Positions 27,901 through 37,167 are shown, counted from the first letter of the stretch. The stretch: 64,000 bases of DNA from Pseudomonas sp. B21-040 (GCF_024748695.1 NZ_CP087176.1:5759501-5823500); one strand, 5' to 3'. The notes: generated by a model from the sequence alone, not told the origin. Made by a program: numbers and translations.

Positions 27901-28756
27901 GTACCACGCCAAGGAACGCGGCAAGAACAACTTCCAGTTTTATCAGGCGGACATGAACGCCAGCGCACTGGAACGCCTGGAGCTGGAAAGTGATCTGCGA
28001 CACGCCCTGGAACAGAACGAATTCGTGCTGTATTACCAGCCGCAATTCAGCGGCGACGGCAAACGCTTGACCGGTGCCGAAGCCCTGTTGCGCTGGAGTC
28101 ATCCACGACGCGGGCTGGTGCCGCCGGGGGATTTCATTCCGGTGCTCGAAGAGCTCGGCCTGGTGGTGGATGTCGGCGACTGGGTCATCGGCGAAGCGTG
28201 CCGCCAGCTCAAGACCTGGCACCAGACGAAAGTCCGCGTGCCAAAAGTATCGGTGAACATCTCGGCGCGGCAGTTCTCCGACGGCCAGTTGGGCACGCGG
28301 ATCGCCACCATCCTCAAGGAAACCGGCCTGCCGCCGGCGTGCCTGGAGCTGGAGCTGACCGAAAGTATCCTGATGCGCGAAGTCAGCGAGGCGATGCAGA
28401 TTCTCGCCGGGTTGAAAAACCTAGGTCTGAGCATTGCGGTCGATGACTTCGGCACCGGCTACTCATCGCTCAACTATCTCAAGCAGTTCCCGATCGACGT
28501 TCTGAAAATCGACCGCACGTTTGTCGATGGCCTGCCGTCCGGTGAACAGGATGCGCAAATTGCCCGGGCGATCATCGCCATGGCACACAGCCTGAACCTG
28601 GCGGTGATCGCCGAGGGCGTGGAAACCCAAGAGCAACTCGACTTCCTGCGCGAGCATGGTTGCGATGAGGTTCAGGGCTATCTGTTCGGCCGGCCGATGC
28701 CACCCAGCCGCTTTGAAGCACAGTTCAGCAATGATGCCCTCTTCATGCTCGACTGA
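24908..28756 (+). CDS. morA: MorA-type membrane GGDEF-EAL sensor protein
   Basis: 1282 aa. A membrane segment at about residues 28-47 and another near 262-282 enclose a periplasmic sensing region; several PAS units follow (about residues 295-850), then GGDEF (motif at 926-930) and EAL (motif at 1058-1060, with D-D-F-G-T-G at 1179). Both catalytic motifs are intact, so it may make and degrade cyclic di-GMP. P. aeruginosa MorA, which controls flagellar timing and biofilm, is also next to a glyA gene. The start is a TTG with AGGA eight bases upstream; no suitable ATG is nearby. Confidence 0.88.
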   Translation: MSNATPPAFVSAPSPATGSPLRGTLKGALATLVLLLLALLFWQLLDQLRETQKHQRQYTIDYTADLAAQVSLNMALNAQIALNLLPIVEQPQSADEQRALLRKLQQSLPELRSLALLSPSGKILNDSADDSQDADYLSELVRRSHAQAHYFSNADDGSVVHLLLHQASGSSRGYWALRLTPTFLSTLTKQSEAGIRPLWLVENRINRQIISRDDAVPSSTPAVLTPDELASSVLTVPLSSSDWQMRGLFDRQRVLEELLPAFIGKCLLGLAFSLLPFIALLNMRRRQRQLNEGRRRYQDIFEGTGVALCVLDVSGLKGAFDKAQLQSNEQLQAWLERPEQRRQLLQELRITEVNQVALQLLNVNACGQAWNLLIDGNAQNGTAIGNQVLEAVFNQQRQLELEIKLQGANDRDQHLWLVLRLPVDQNDYKAVILSITDITSRKLIELSLLEREGFWSDVVRTVPDHLYVQDVISQRMIFSNHHLGQTLGYDPTELHQMGEYFWEILLHPEDADFYHRSRQIQRQAGYSQLMQCQLRFRHRDGKWRRFEIREQALARDKHNQVTRIIGVAKDITDQIEASESLRDSEQRYRMLAESISDVIFSTDSKLSLNYVSPSVQAVLGYDAEWIFQNGWQSIVANPQQLTGIFHLMDRVSKALDKPEQLALLRSQVQTQLFLFDCLRADGRKIPIELRLVLVWDEHGAFEGVLGVGRDISQQRRAEKDLRMAATVFEHSTSAILITDPAGYIVQANEAFSRVSGYAVEQVLDQLPNMLTVDEQQDAHLRYVLKQLHQNSTWEGEVWLKRRNGEHYPAWVGITAVLDDEGDLASYVCFFSDISERKASEQRIHRLAYYDALTHLPNRTLFQDRLHTALQSADRQKSWVVLMFLDLDRFKPINDSLGHAAGDRMLKEMATRLLGCVDDDDTVARMGGDEFTLLLQPRVNREIALNRAIHVAEQILASLVKPFVLEGREFFVTASIGIALSPQDGNELSQLMKNADTAMYHAKERGKNNFQFYQADMNASALERLELESDLRHALEQNEFVLYYQPQFSGDGKRLTGAEALLRWSHPRRGLVPPGDFIPVLEELGLVVDVGDWVIGEACRQLKTWHQTKVRVPKVSVNISARQFSDGQLGTRIATILKETGLPPACLELELTESILMREVSEAMQILAGLKNLGLSIAVDDFGTGYSSLNYLKQFPIDVLKIDRTFVDGLPSGEQDAQIARAIIAMAHSLNLAVIAEGVETQEQLDFLREHGCDEVQGYLFGRPMPPSRFEAQFSNDALFMLD

Positions 28757-28781
28757 AGTCCTGCTGAGAGGCTGATGACCC

Positions 28782-28876
28782 CATCGCGAGCAAGCTCCCT
28801 CCCACAGTGGACCTTCAGTGTTCGCGCATTTTATGTACACCCGAGAACTTGTGGGAGCGGGCTTGCCCGCGATGAG
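28782..28876. repeat. REP doublet between morA and glyA
   Basis: An inverted pair of REP sequences: CATCGCGAGCAAGCTCC at the left and GTGGGAGCGGGCTTGCCCGC at the right, about 45 bp apart. Typical of fluorescent pseudomonads. The left half has a small duplication (TCCCTCCC). Confidence 0.85.
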
Positions 28877-29005
28877 GCCTGCATGATCACCGCTGATCCC
28901 TTCATGAAGCCCACTTGTCTGCGACATGATGTCGTTTCATATGCCATCCAAAACCCGTTGGGTTAGAATGCCCCCCTTTTCTGCCCCCGATCCTTGAGGA
29001 CCGCC

Positions 29006-30259
29006 ATGTTCAGCCGTGATTTGACTATTGCCAAGTACGACGCCGATCTTTTTGCCGCCATGGAGCAAGAAGCTCAGCGCCAGGAAGAACACATCGAGCT
29101 GATCGCTTCGGAAAACTACACCAGCCCAGCGGTGATGGAGGCTCAAGGCTCGGTTCTGACCAACAAGTACGCCGAAGGCTACCCGGGCAAGCGCTACTAC
29201 GGTGGTTGCGAGTACGTCGACGTCGTTGAGCAGTTGGCCATCGACCGTGCAAAAGAACTGTTCGGCGCCGATTACGCCAACGTTCAGCCACACGCCGGTT
29301 CGCAAGCCAACAGCGCGGTTTACCTGGCACTGCTGCAAGCCGGCGACACCATCCTGGGCATGAGCCTGGCCCACGGTGGTCACCTGACCCACGGCGCCAG
29401 CGTTTCGTCCTCCGGCAAGCTGTACAACGCCATCCAGTACGGCATCGACGCCAACGGCCTGATCGACTACGACGAAGTCGAGCGCCTGGCAGTTGAGCAC
29501 AAGCCGAAAATGATCGTGGCCGGTTTCTCTGCTTACTCGCAGATCCTCGACTTCCCGCGCTTCCGTGCAATCGCCGACAAGGTTGGCGCCTACTTGTTCG
29601 TCGACATGGCCCACGTGGCCGGTCTGGTCGCCGCTGGCGTCTACCCGAACCCGGTGCCATTCGCTGACGTCGTGACCACCACCACGCACAAGACCCTGCG
29701 CGGTCCACGTGGCGGCCTGATCCTGGCTCGCGCCAATGCCGACATCGAGAAGAAGCTGAACTCCGCGGTATTCCCGGGCGCCCAGGGTGGCCCGCTGGAG
29801 CACGTGATCGCCGCTAAAGCGATCTGCTTCAAGGAAGCACTGCAGCCTGAGTTCAAGACCTACCAGCAACAAGTGGTGAAAAACGCCAAGGCCATGGCCG
29901 GCGTGTTCATCGAACGCGGTTTCGACGTCGTTTCCGGCGGTACTGAAAACCACCTGTTCCTGCTGTCACTGATCAAGCAGGAAATCTCCGGTAAAGACGC
30001 CGACGCCGCTCTGGGCAAAGCATTCATTACCGTGAACAAGAACTCCGTACCAAATGATCCACGCTCCCCGTTCGTCACCTCCGGCCTGCGCTTCGGCACT
30101 CCGGCTGTGACCACTCGCGGCTTCAAGGAAGCCGAGTGCAAGGAACTGGCCGGCTGGATCTGCGACATCCTGGCTGACCTGAACAACGAAGCGGTGATCG
30201 ACGCCGTTCGTGAGAAGGTCAAGGCCATCTGCAAGAAGTTGCCGGTTTACGGCGCTTGA
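29006..30259 (+). CDS. glyA: serine hydroxymethyltransferase
   Basis: 417 aa PLP enzyme interconverting serine and glycine with tetrahydrofolate, in one-carbon metabolism. The PLP lysine is K229 in T-T-T-H-K-T-L-R-G, the same position as in E. coli GlyA. Start M-F-S-R-D-L-T at 29006 with TGAGGA upstream. Pseudomonads carry more than one glyA; synteny with morA suggests the PA4602 type. A strong terminator follows. Confidence 0.95.
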   Translation: MFSRDLTIAKYDADLFAAMEQEAQRQEEHIELIASENYTSPAVMEAQGSVLTNKYAEGYPGKRYYGGCEYVDVVEQLAIDRAKELFGADYANVQPHAGSQANSAVYLALLQAGDTILGMSLAHGGHLTHGASVSSSGKLYNAIQYGIDANGLIDYDEVERLAVEHKPKMIVAGFSAYSQILDFPRFRAIADKVGAYLFVDMAHVAGLVAAGVYPNPVPFADVVTTTTHKTLRGPRGGLILARANADIEKKLNSAVFPGAQGGPLEHVIAAKAICFKEALQPEFKTYQQQVVKNAKAMAGVFIERGFDVVSGGTENHLFLLSLIKQEISGKDADAALGKAFITVNKNSVPNDPRSPFVTSGLRFGTPAVTTRGFKEAECKELAGWICDILADLNNEAVIDAVREKVKAICKKLPVYGA

Positions 30260-30275
30260 TAGCAGCAGCTTGAAT

Positions 30276-30304
30276 AAACCCGGCCTGACAGCCGGGTTTT
30301 TTTT
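30276..30304 (+). terminator. intrinsic terminator of glyA
   Basis: AAACCCGGC and GCCGGGTTT form a 9-bp stem around CTGACA, followed by a run of eight or more T. Confidence 0.92.
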
Positions 30305-30476
30305 GCCTGTTATTTTTGCACCCCTGCAAACTTCGACACTTCTTTAATTGAAAACTACTGAAACATCAAAGTCCAAAAACAACTACTCATTCTCGTCCCT
30401 CGACTGTTAGCTTAATAACCAGCCGACAACTTCGGCAAACTTTACAAATTAAAACCACACACAGGGAATGAACAAC

Positions 30477-31007
30477 ATGAGCCAAAACAAAGAGCGGTCC
30501 TTTATTGCCACAATGACAACCAGCCATGGCAACTTGCATTTACCAGGTATCACCCACGGTAAAACAACACGCATCAAAAAACTTGATTTTGACACATGGT
30601 CTTTTGAAGCCAACATGGACGTATCCAGTTATCTTTGCGTTAAAGCAAACACTGCACCCAAGCAGCTAAAATTCGAGTTTCATTGCATCGACGACTATTA
30701 CTCCATTTATCTGATCACTGACGGCCCGTATCACCGGTATGCACTGAGCAATGAAGACAAAGATTTCATCAGCGCCTTCCGCCCTGACCATGACCAGACA
30801 ACCTTTAACTTGCTAGATAAAAACGGAAACATCATAACCCTCGACCAGATCGACAACGACACTCCGACACTCAGGATTCAGACGCGGGGCGGCCGGACGC
30901 TCAGCGTACGGGGCAATACAGCGGTAGGCGGCCTGGTTTGCACAGGCAAAGTCACAGCACAGCCTCTGGACTTCAAACTTGAAATACTGACCCGAGGCAC
31001 TCTCTGA
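30477..31007 (+). CDS. unknown protein, first of a tandem paralogous pair
   Basis: 176 aa from ATG 30477 (AGGGA eight bases upstream; an ATG at 30468 is too close). No signal peptide, no membrane segment. Pattern of short alternating hydrophobic and polar strands (Y-Y-S-I-Y-L-I-T-D, F-N-L-L-D-K-N-G-N-I-I-T-L-D) suggests an all-beta fold, perhaps trefoil-like. It is related to the next gene along its whole length. Codon use is more AT-rich than in the flanking genes. It interrupts the conserved glyA-yjiA order, so it is accessory. I do not recognise the family. Confidence 0.7.
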   Translation: MSQNKERSFIATMTTSHGNLHLPGITHGKTTRIKKLDFDTWSFEANMDVSSYLCVKANTAPKQLKFEFHCIDDYYSIYLITDGPYHRYALSNEDKDFISAFRPDHDQTTFNLLDKNGNIITLDQIDNDTPTLRIQTRGGRTLSVRGNTAVGGLVCTGKVTAQPLDFKLEILTRGTL

Positions 31008-31085
31008 GTCATTCTCCCGACTTGCCAATATTGAATGCAAAAAAATCAACATGGACGAACTAAAATCAAGCATGGACTGCCTGAA

Positions 31086-31652
31086 ATGAAAACCGACCGA
31101 CAACTATCTTTCACCGCAACCTTTGGCACAGAAACAACGTTATTGAATTTCCTGGACATCGCACTTGGCAAACGGGCAATAGTCAACTCAGGACTTGCCA
31201 GCGGTGGATTTTTCACCGGAAAGCGTCAAAGCCGGGATGATTCACACTTAATTGGTTTTCGCCCCGATGTCCCGGTAGACGCCAAACCTCGCCTACAGCT
31301 TTATTTCAGGCATACGCAACGTCATTACAGGCTCTATGTCCGAACAGCAGGAGATTATTATGGAAAATGTCTCAGCATGAGTGACAACGGATTACTTGGG
31401 GCATTCCCTTCTGATGACTCGAACATCTTTGCGCTGAGAGACGAACGCGGAAACATGCTGACCCTTGATACTATAAAAAGTGAATCGCTCAGTATTTATC
31501 TGCAGCCGAAGGAGTCTGGACTTCTACATCAACACAAAGAGCATGATTCAACCTATCTTTATGTCGCAGACAAAGGGGGTTCCCCCTTGGCTTTCAATCT
31601 GCACATCCTGGAAAGAAATGCCCCTTACGTCAGCAGCCCCGATGAGGTCTGA
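31086..31652 (+). CDS. unknown protein, second of a tandem paralogous pair
   Basis: 188 aa from M-K-T-D-R-Q-L-S-F-T-A-T-F, which aligns with the start of its neighbour (S-F-I-A-T-M); an upstream in-frame ATG at 31035 would add 17 residues. Shared features include H-Y-R-L-Y-V-R-T, L-G-A-F-P and G-N-M-L-T-L-D. Beta-rich, no signal peptide. The pair probably arose by duplication and diverged widely. Function unknown; secretion by a non-classical route or a lectin-like role cannot be excluded. Confidence 0.7.
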   Translation: MKTDRQLSFTATFGTETTLLNFLDIALGKRAIVNSGLASGGFFTGKRQSRDDSHLIGFRPDVPVDAKPRLQLYFRHTQRHYRLYVRTAGDYYGKCLSMSDNGLLGAFPSDDSNIFALRDERGNMLTLDTIKSESLSIYLQPKESGLLHQHKEHDSTYLYVADKGGSPLAFNLHILERNAPYVSSPDEV

Positions 31653-31691
31653 CGATCCAGGCATTCAATACCGCTGAGCCGCGGCGGACGT

Positions 31692-31718
31692 CCCCTCCCG
31701 ACTCAAAACCGGGAGGGG
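31692..31718. terminator. hairpin between the tandem pair and yjiA
   Basis: CCCCTCCCG and CGGGAGGGG form a perfect 9-bp stem with a 9-base loop. The T-run is missing, so termination strength is uncertain. A further palindrome GGCGGTGATCACCGCC lies at about 31734-31749. Both sit between convergent genes. Confidence 0.6.
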
Positions 31719-31780
31719 CATAGTCGGGGTGAGGCGGTGATCACCGCCGCCTCACCTGAAAACAACCCAAATTCTGCACA

Positions 31781-32752
31781 CTACTGCGCTGCCACCCGTG
31801 CAAATCCTTCGCGAATCTTCTCTTGCGGCAAGTCATCGGCAATAAACACGATCACGCTTTCGCGGGCCTCATCGTCTGCCCACTCGGTATCCCAATCGAA
31901 ACCATACAGTTTCAGCACCCCCTGAAACACCATGCGCCGAGACTCACCGAGGATGTTCAATACACCTTTGTAGCGCAGCAGTTGCTTGCCATGCTCTTCG
32001 AGCAATTCATTCATGAACTCGCTGAGCTTGTCGATATCCAGCGGTTTGTCGGTGCGCAGCACCAGGCTGGAGATACGGTCGATGGATGGCGCCTTGCTTA
32101 CCGGACGCAGACTCACGCCACCGCCAAGGTCGGCATTCAGATTAAAACCGCGCACGTCGAGCAATTCGGCCAGATCGATCTGGCCGTGATCGACCACGCG
32201 GATCGGCGCACGCCGGTTGATACGGGTCAGCCGTTCACTCAATGCGATGAACGTCGGCTCATCCACCAGATCGCGCTTGCTCACCAGCAAGCGGTCTGCG
32301 AAACCGATTTGCGCCTGGGCAATGGTTTGAGCCAGGTGCGTGTCGGCATGCGCCGCGTCGACCAGGGTGATGATGCCGTCGAGGAGGTAGCGTTCACGCA
32401 GTTCTTCGTCGATGAAGAACGTTTGCGCCACCGGAGCCGGGTCCGCCAAGCCAGTGCATTCGATCACCAGGCGATCGAAGGCGATGTCGCCGCTGTCCAG
32501 GCGTTCGAGCAACAGGTACAGCGCCTTGGTCAGGTCGGTGTGGATGGTGCAGCAGACGCAGCCGTTGGACAGCGTCATGACTTGTACCGGCTCGTCGCCC
32601 AACAGTTGGGTATCGATACCGGCATCACTGAATTCGTTTTCGATCACGGCTATTTTCAGGCCGTGCTCTGCTTTCAACAGGTGACGCAACAGCGTGGTCT
32701 TGCCGGCGCCAAGGAAGCCGCTGAGGATCGTGACGGGGATGGGAGAGGACAA
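31781..32752 (-). CDS. yjiA: CobW/YjiA-family metal-binding GTPase
   Basis: 323 aa. Walker A G-F-L-G-A-G-K-T-T near residue 12, the metal site G-C-V-C-C-T (CxCC) near residue 66, and the guanine motif S-K-R-D near 158. C-terminal CobW_C domain from about residue 210. G3E GTPases of this type insert or store zinc, nickel or cobalt. It precedes the ybdD-cstA genes as in P. aeruginosa PA4604-4606. Its client protein is unknown. Confidence 0.88.
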   Translation of the reverse strand: MSSPIPVTILSGFLGAGKTTLLRHLLKAEHGLKIAVIENEFSDAGIDTQLLGDEPVQVMTLSNGCVCCTIHTDLTKALYLLLERLDSGDIAFDRLVIECTGLADPAPVAQTFFIDEELRERYLLDGIITLVDAAHADTHLAQTIAQAQIGFADRLLVSKRDLVDEPTFIALSERLTRINRRAPIRVVDHGQIDLAELLDVRGFNLNADLGGGVSLRPVSKAPSIDRISSLVLRTDKPLDIDKLSEFMNELLEEHGKQLLRYKGVLNILGESRRMVFQGVLKLYGFDWDTEWADDEARESVIVFIADDLPQEKIREGFARVAAQ

Positions 32753-32798
32753 ACTGAATCTCCTGCTTCATAAAATAAAAAGTGAACACAAAAACAAA

Positions 32799-32888
32799 TG
32801 TGGGAGCGGGCTTGCCCGCGATAGCGATTTACCATTCAACATCAATGCTGACTGATAGTCCGTCATCGCGGGCAAGCCCGCTCCCACA
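32799..32888. repeat. REPIN between yjiA and ybdD
   Basis: Two inverted REP units (GTGGGAGCGGGCTTGCCCGC and its complement) flank a central ATTCAACATCAATGCTGACT segment that recurs in the REPINs near 61.2 and 62.3 kb. Confidence 0.9.
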
Positions 32889-32914
32889 GGGGTTGCATCA
32901 ATCTGGCTGTCGGA

Positions 32915-33112
32915 TCAACAGCACTTCGGCCCACCCTTGCCACCGTAACGCGCTTCCTGACGTTCGCGGAAGAACATCTCGTAGCTCATCACCGGTTTGT
33001 CCGGGTGTTTGGTTTGCATATGCTCGACGTAGGTGTCGTAGTCGGGCATGCCGACCATCAGGCGCGCGGCCTGACCGAGGTATTTACCGAGGCGACTCAG
33101 GTCATTGAACAT
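32915..33112 (-). CDS. YbdD/YjiX family small protein
   Basis: 65 aa. [16 protein letters not shown] and the C-terminal [10 protein letters not shown] are family hallmarks. It lies 15 bp after cstA in the same operon. The E. coli homologue is needed for CstA-type pyruvate uptake, probably as an accessory subunit. Confidence 0.9.
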   Translation of the reverse strand: MFNDLSRLGKYLGQAARLMVGMPDYDTYVEHMQTKHPDKPVMSYEMFFRERQEARYGGKGGPKCC

Positions 33113-33127
33113 GTTTGCAATCCTCGA

Positions 33128-35194
33128 TTACGCGTCAGGCAGAGCGTGGAATGGTGATTCTTTATCCGTGCGCTCTTTTTTACCCCAGGAGGCAATGCCG
33201 ACCTTGAGTGCATAGAACAGGATGCTGAATACCACGAACAGGAACAGCGCCGTCAGCGTAGCGTTGGTGTAGGCATTGAAGATCACGTGCTGCATCTGCG
33301 TGATGTCCTTGGCCGGGGCGAGGATCTGACCGTTGGCCAGCGCATCGCTGTACTTCTTGGCCAGCGACAGAAAGCCGATCGCCGGGTTGGCGTCGAACAG
33401 CTTGATGAAGCCTGCGGTGGTGGTGCAGATCAGCAGCCAGACCGCTGGCACCAACGTCACCCAGATGTAGCGCTGGCGTTTCATTTTGATCAGCACAACG
33501 GTGCCGAGCATCAGCGCGATACCGGCCAGCATCTGGTTGGAGATGCCGAACAGCGGCCACAAGGTGTTGATGCCTCCCAACGGATCGATGACGCCCTGAT
33601 ACAGCAACCAACCCCACATCGCTACACAACCGGCGGTGGCGATCAGGTTGGCGGTCCAGGATTCCGTACGTTTCAGCGCCGGCACGAAAGAGCCCAGCAA
33701 ATCCTGGAGCATGAAACGACCGGCACGGGTACCGGCGTCGACAGCCGTCAGGATGAACAGCGCTTCGAACAGGATCGCAAAGTGGTACCAGAACGCCATG
33801 GTGTTTTCACCCGGCAGGACACTGTGCAGGATCTGCGCGATACCGACCGCCAGGGTCGGCGCACCACCGGCACGGGCCAGGATGGTGGTTTCGCCGATGT
33901 CATGGGCCACGGCTTGCAGGGCTTCCGGGGTAATGGCAAAACCCCAGCCGCTGACCGCTTGCGCCACCGCTACCACATCACCGCCGACCACGGCCGCCGG
34001 ACTGTTCATCGCGAAGTACACGCCTGGTTCGATCACCGAGGCCGCAACCATGGCCATGATCGCCACGAAGGACTCCATCAGCATGCCGCCGTAACCGATG
34101 TAACGGGCGTTGGTTTCGTTATCCAGCAGTTTCGGCGTGGTGCCGGAAGAGATCAGCGCGTGGAAACCCGAGACCGCGCCACAGGCGATGGTGATGAACA
34201 GGAACGGGAACAGACCGCCCTTCCACACCGGGCCGGTGCCGTCGATGAACTGGGTCAGCGCGGGCATTTTCAGCTCGGGCATGGTCACCAGAATGCCGAT
34301 CGCGAGGGCGACGATGGTGCCGATTTTCAGGAAGGTCGACAGGTAGTCACGCGGGGCCAGAATCAGCCACACCGGTAACACGGCGGCCACAAAACCGTAG
34401 CCGATCAACATCCAGGTAATCTGGATGCCGGTGAAGCTGAACGCCTTGGCCCAGACCGGGTCAGCGGCAATCTGCCCGCCCAGCCAGATCGAACCGAGCA
34501 GCAGCAACACGCCGACCACGGAGATTTCACCGATGCGGCCCGGGCGGATGTAGCGCATATAGATGCCCATGAACATCGCGATCGGGATGGTCGCCATCAC
34601 CGTGAAAATGCCCCAAGGGCTTTCAGCCAGGGCTTTCACGACGATCAGTGCCAGCACCGCGAGGATGATGATCATGATCAGGAAGCAGCCAAACAGTGCG
34701 ATGGTGCCCGGGATGCGGCCCATTTCTTCACGGACCATGTCGCCCAGGGACCGACCGTTGCGGCGGGTCGACATGAACAACACCATGAAGTCCTGAACAG
34801 AACCGGCCAGCACCACGCCCGCGATTATCCACAGAGTACCCGGCAGGTAACCCATCTGCGCCGCCAATACCGGACCGACCAGAGGACCAGCGCCTGCGAT
34901 GGCCGCGAAGTGGTGGCCGAAAAGAATGTGTTTGTTGGTCGGCACGTAGTCCAGACCATCATTATTGAGTACGGCGGGGGTCGCCCGTCGCGGGTCAAGT
35001 TGCATCACATTATTAGCGATGAACAGACTGTAGTAGCGATACGCAACCAGATAAATGGCCACCGCCGCGACCACAATCCACAAGGCGTTGATTGCCTCTC
35101 CGCGGCGCAGTGCCACTACCCCAAGTGCGCACGCACCGACGATTGCCAGCAGCAGCCAGGGTAAGTGGCTTAGCAGGCTATTATTATTTTTCAT
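33128..35194 (-). CDS. cstA: CstA-family pyruvate/peptide transporter
   Basis: 688 aa with some 16 membrane segments. Start M-K-N-N-N-S-L-L at 35194; the frame upstream is not conserved-looking. Internal G-H-H-F-A-A-I-A-G-A-G-P-L-V-G-P motif is the CstA signature. CstA/BtsT proteins take up pyruvate (earlier described as peptide permeases) under carbon limitation. Co-transcribed with the YbdD-like gene. Regulation by a two-component system is known in E. coli, but its genes are not in this window. Confidence 0.92.
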   Translation of the reverse strand: MKNNNSLLSHLPWLLLAIVGACALGVVALRRGEAINALWIVVAAVAIYLVAYRYYSLFIANNVMQLDPRRATPAVLNNDGLDYVPTNKHILFGHHFAAIAGAGPLVGPVLAAQMGYLPGTLWIIAGVVLAGSVQDFMVLFMSTRRNGRSLGDMVREEMGRIPGTIALFGCFLIMIIILAVLALIVVKALAESPWGIFTVMATIPIAMFMGIYMRYIRPGRIGEISVVGVLLLLGSIWLGGQIAADPVWAKAFSFTGIQITWMLIGYGFVAAVLPVWLILAPRDYLSTFLKIGTIVALAIGILVTMPELKMPALTQFIDGTGPVWKGGLFPFLFITIACGAVSGFHALISSGTTPKLLDNETNARYIGYGGMLMESFVAIMAMVAASVIEPGVYFAMNSPAAVVGGDVVAVAQAVSGWGFAITPEALQAVAHDIGETTILARAGGAPTLAVGIAQILHSVLPGENTMAFWYHFAILFEALFILTAVDAGTRAGRFMLQDLLGSFVPALKRTESWTANLIATAGCVAMWGWLLYQGVIDPLGGINTLWPLFGISNQMLAGIALMLGTVVLIKMKRQRYIWVTLVPAVWLLICTTTAGFIKLFDANPAIGFLSLAKKYSDALANGQILAPAKDITQMQHVIFNAYTNATLTALFLFVVFSILFYALKVGIASWGKKERTDKESPFHALPDA

Positions 35195-35354
35195 TTTATG
35201 ATTCCAGCCAGAGTGGACAAGAAAGAAAGCCACCCCGAGTTTAGCTCTCCTGACGGCAAAGGCCATACCCCAACATTGGTCTAAACGCCTGTCTGCGCTG
35301 GCAGGCTTTGATATTGCGGGTCTATAGTCAGCGTACCTTTTCGAGGATTACGCC

Positions 35355-35723
35355 ATGAGCGAGCACGCCGCCGATCGCCGCCGCTTCAAACGTATCGCGT
35401 TCGATGCCAAAACCGAGTTGAGCCAAGGGGAATACATCTGGCCGGTGAAGCTGATCGACCTGTCGCTCAAGGGACTGCTGATCGAGAAGCCCGAGCCGTG
35501 GCTGGGTAATCGAGAGTGGCATTTCCTGGTCGATATTCACCTCACCGATGACGTTGCCATCAAGATGGATGTGCAACTGACCCACGATGATCATGGCCAG
35601 CTTGGCTTCGTCTGCAAACACATCAGCCTGGAATCGATTGAACGCCTGCGGCGGTTGATTGAACTCAACGTGGGAGACTCGCAAGAGCTGGAACGTGAGC
35701 TGGGGGCGTTGATCGAGATCTGA
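35355..35723 (+). CDS. mapZ: PilZ-domain cyclic di-GMP adaptor (MapZ type)
   Basis: 122 aa, a single PilZ domain. The binding motifs D-R-R-R-F-K-R (residues 7-13) and D-L-S-L-K-G (about 36-41) are intact. Length, sequence and place beside radA and cstA match P. aeruginosa PA4608/MapZ, which on binding c-di-GMP inhibits the chemotaxis methyltransferase CheR1. It is likely to receive signal from enzymes such as MorA encoded nearby. Confidence 0.88.
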   Translation: MSEHAADRRRFKRIAFDAKTELSQGEYIWPVKLIDLSLKGLLIEKPEPWLGNREWHFLVDIHLTDDVAIKMDVQLTHDDHGQLGFVCKHISLESIERLRRLIELNVGDSQELERELGALIEI

Positions 35724-35754
35724 ATTCACCCCCGGCTCCTACAGGAATTGCGGG

Positions 35755-37122
35755 TTACTCGAACAACGCGTCCAGTGCCTGTTCCAGACGGGTCACTGCA
35801 ATTATCTGCAACCCCGGCGGTGATTCTTTCGGCGCATTGCCCTTGGGCACGATGGCGCGCTTGAAGCCGTGCTTGGCGGCTTCTTTCAGGCGTTCCTGAC
35901 CGCTTGGCACCGGGCGCACTTCGCCCGACAGGCCGACTTCGCCAAACACCAACAGATCATGCGGCAGTGGCCGGTTACGCAAACTGGACATGACGGCCGC
36001 CATCAACGCCAGGTCTGATGCTGTTTCCAGCACCTTCACCCCGCCCACCACATTGAGGAATACGTCCTGATCGTGGGTCGGAATGCCGCCATGACGGTGT
36101 AAAACCGCGAGCAGCATCGCCAGGCGATTCTGATCCAGCCCCAGTGTTACCCGGCGCGGGTTGGCCAAATGACTGTCGTCCACCAAGGCCTGGACTTCCA
36201 CCAGCATCGGTCGTGTGCCTTCCCACGTCGCCATGACCACACTGCCCGGAACTTCTTCCTGAGCGCGGGTGAGAAAAATCGCCGAGGGATTGGAGACTTC
36301 TTTCAAGCCCTTGTCGGTCATGCCGAACACACCCAATTCGTTAACTGCGCCAAAACGGTTTTTCACCGCCCGCAGTAAACGCAGACGCCCATCGGATTCG
36401 CCTTCGAAATACAGAACGGTGTCGACCATGTGCTCCAGCACGCGCGGACCGGCCAGCGCACCTTCTTTGGTCACGTGGCCGACCAGGAAAATCGCCGTGC
36501 CGCTTTGCTTGGCATAACGCACCAGCAGCGCTGCGCTCTCGCGAACCTGCGAGACACCGCCCGGTGCCGATTGCAGTTGTTCGGTGAAGATCGTCTGGAT
36601 CGAGTCGATCACCATGACCTTGGGTTTTTCCACCCGGGCCGTGGCGATGATGGTTTCGATGCAGGTTTCGGTCATCACCCGCAGTTGGTCCTGCGGCAAA
36701 CCCAGCCGGCGGGCGCGCATGGCCACTTGTTGCTGCGATTCTTCGCCGGTGACGTACAGCGCCGGCATGCTTTTGGCGAGGTTGCACAAGGTTTGCAACA
36801 GGATGGTCGACTTACCGATGCCAGGGTCACCGCCGATCAGCACTACCGAACCGTCGACCAGGCCACCGCCCAGCACCCGATCGAGTTCACTGGAGGCTGT
36901 GGAAAACCGCGGTATTTCTTCGACACTGACTTCGGCCAGTGTCTTGATCTGGGCCTGCTGACCGGTCCAGCCAGTGCGACCGCTCGGGGCGGCGGCGCCA
37001 CCGCTTTCCACCATGGTTTCGGTCAGCGTGTTCCAGGCCCCGCACTCGCCGCATTGGCCGGCCCACTTGGGGAAGGTTGAGCCACACTCGGTGCAGCCGT
37101 ACATGCGCTTGGCCTTGGCCAT
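35755..37122 (-). CDS. radA: DNA repair ATPase RadA
   Basis: 455 aa. N-terminal zinc finger C-T-E-C-G-S and C-G-E-C-G, Walker A G-D-P-G-I-G-K-S-T, the RadA motif K-N-R-F-G and a C-terminal Lon-like domain. Branch-migration helicase working with RecA in recombinational repair. Start M-A-K-A-K-R at 37122. Confidence 0.95.
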   Translation of the reverse strand: MAKAKRMYGCTECGSTFPKWAGQCGECGAWNTLTETMVESGGAAAPSGRTGWTGQQAQIKTLAEVSVEEIPRFSTASSELDRVLGGGLVDGSVVLIGGDPGIGKSTILLQTLCNLAKSMPALYVTGEESQQQVAMRARRLGLPQDQLRVMTETCIETIIATARVEKPKVMVIDSIQTIFTEQLQSAPGGVSQVRESAALLVRYAKQSGTAIFLVGHVTKEGALAGPRVLEHMVDTVLYFEGESDGRLRLLRAVKNRFGAVNELGVFGMTDKGLKEVSNPSAIFLTRAQEEVPGSVVMATWEGTRPMLVEVQALVDDSHLANPRRVTLGLDQNRLAMLLAVLHRHGGIPTHDQDVFLNVVGGVKVLETASDLALMAAVMSSLRNRPLPHDLLVFGEVGLSGEVRPVPSGQERLKEAAKHGFKRAIVPKGNAPKESPPGLQIIAVTRLEQALDALFE

Positions 37123-37167
37123 CTGAACTCCCGGCAAAAACCGCGATGATAGCTCAGCTGACACCGA

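Noticed and set aside
33287..34378. 363-codon open frame on the plus strand
   Set aside because: Antisense to cstA, with no membrane or domain pattern of its own.
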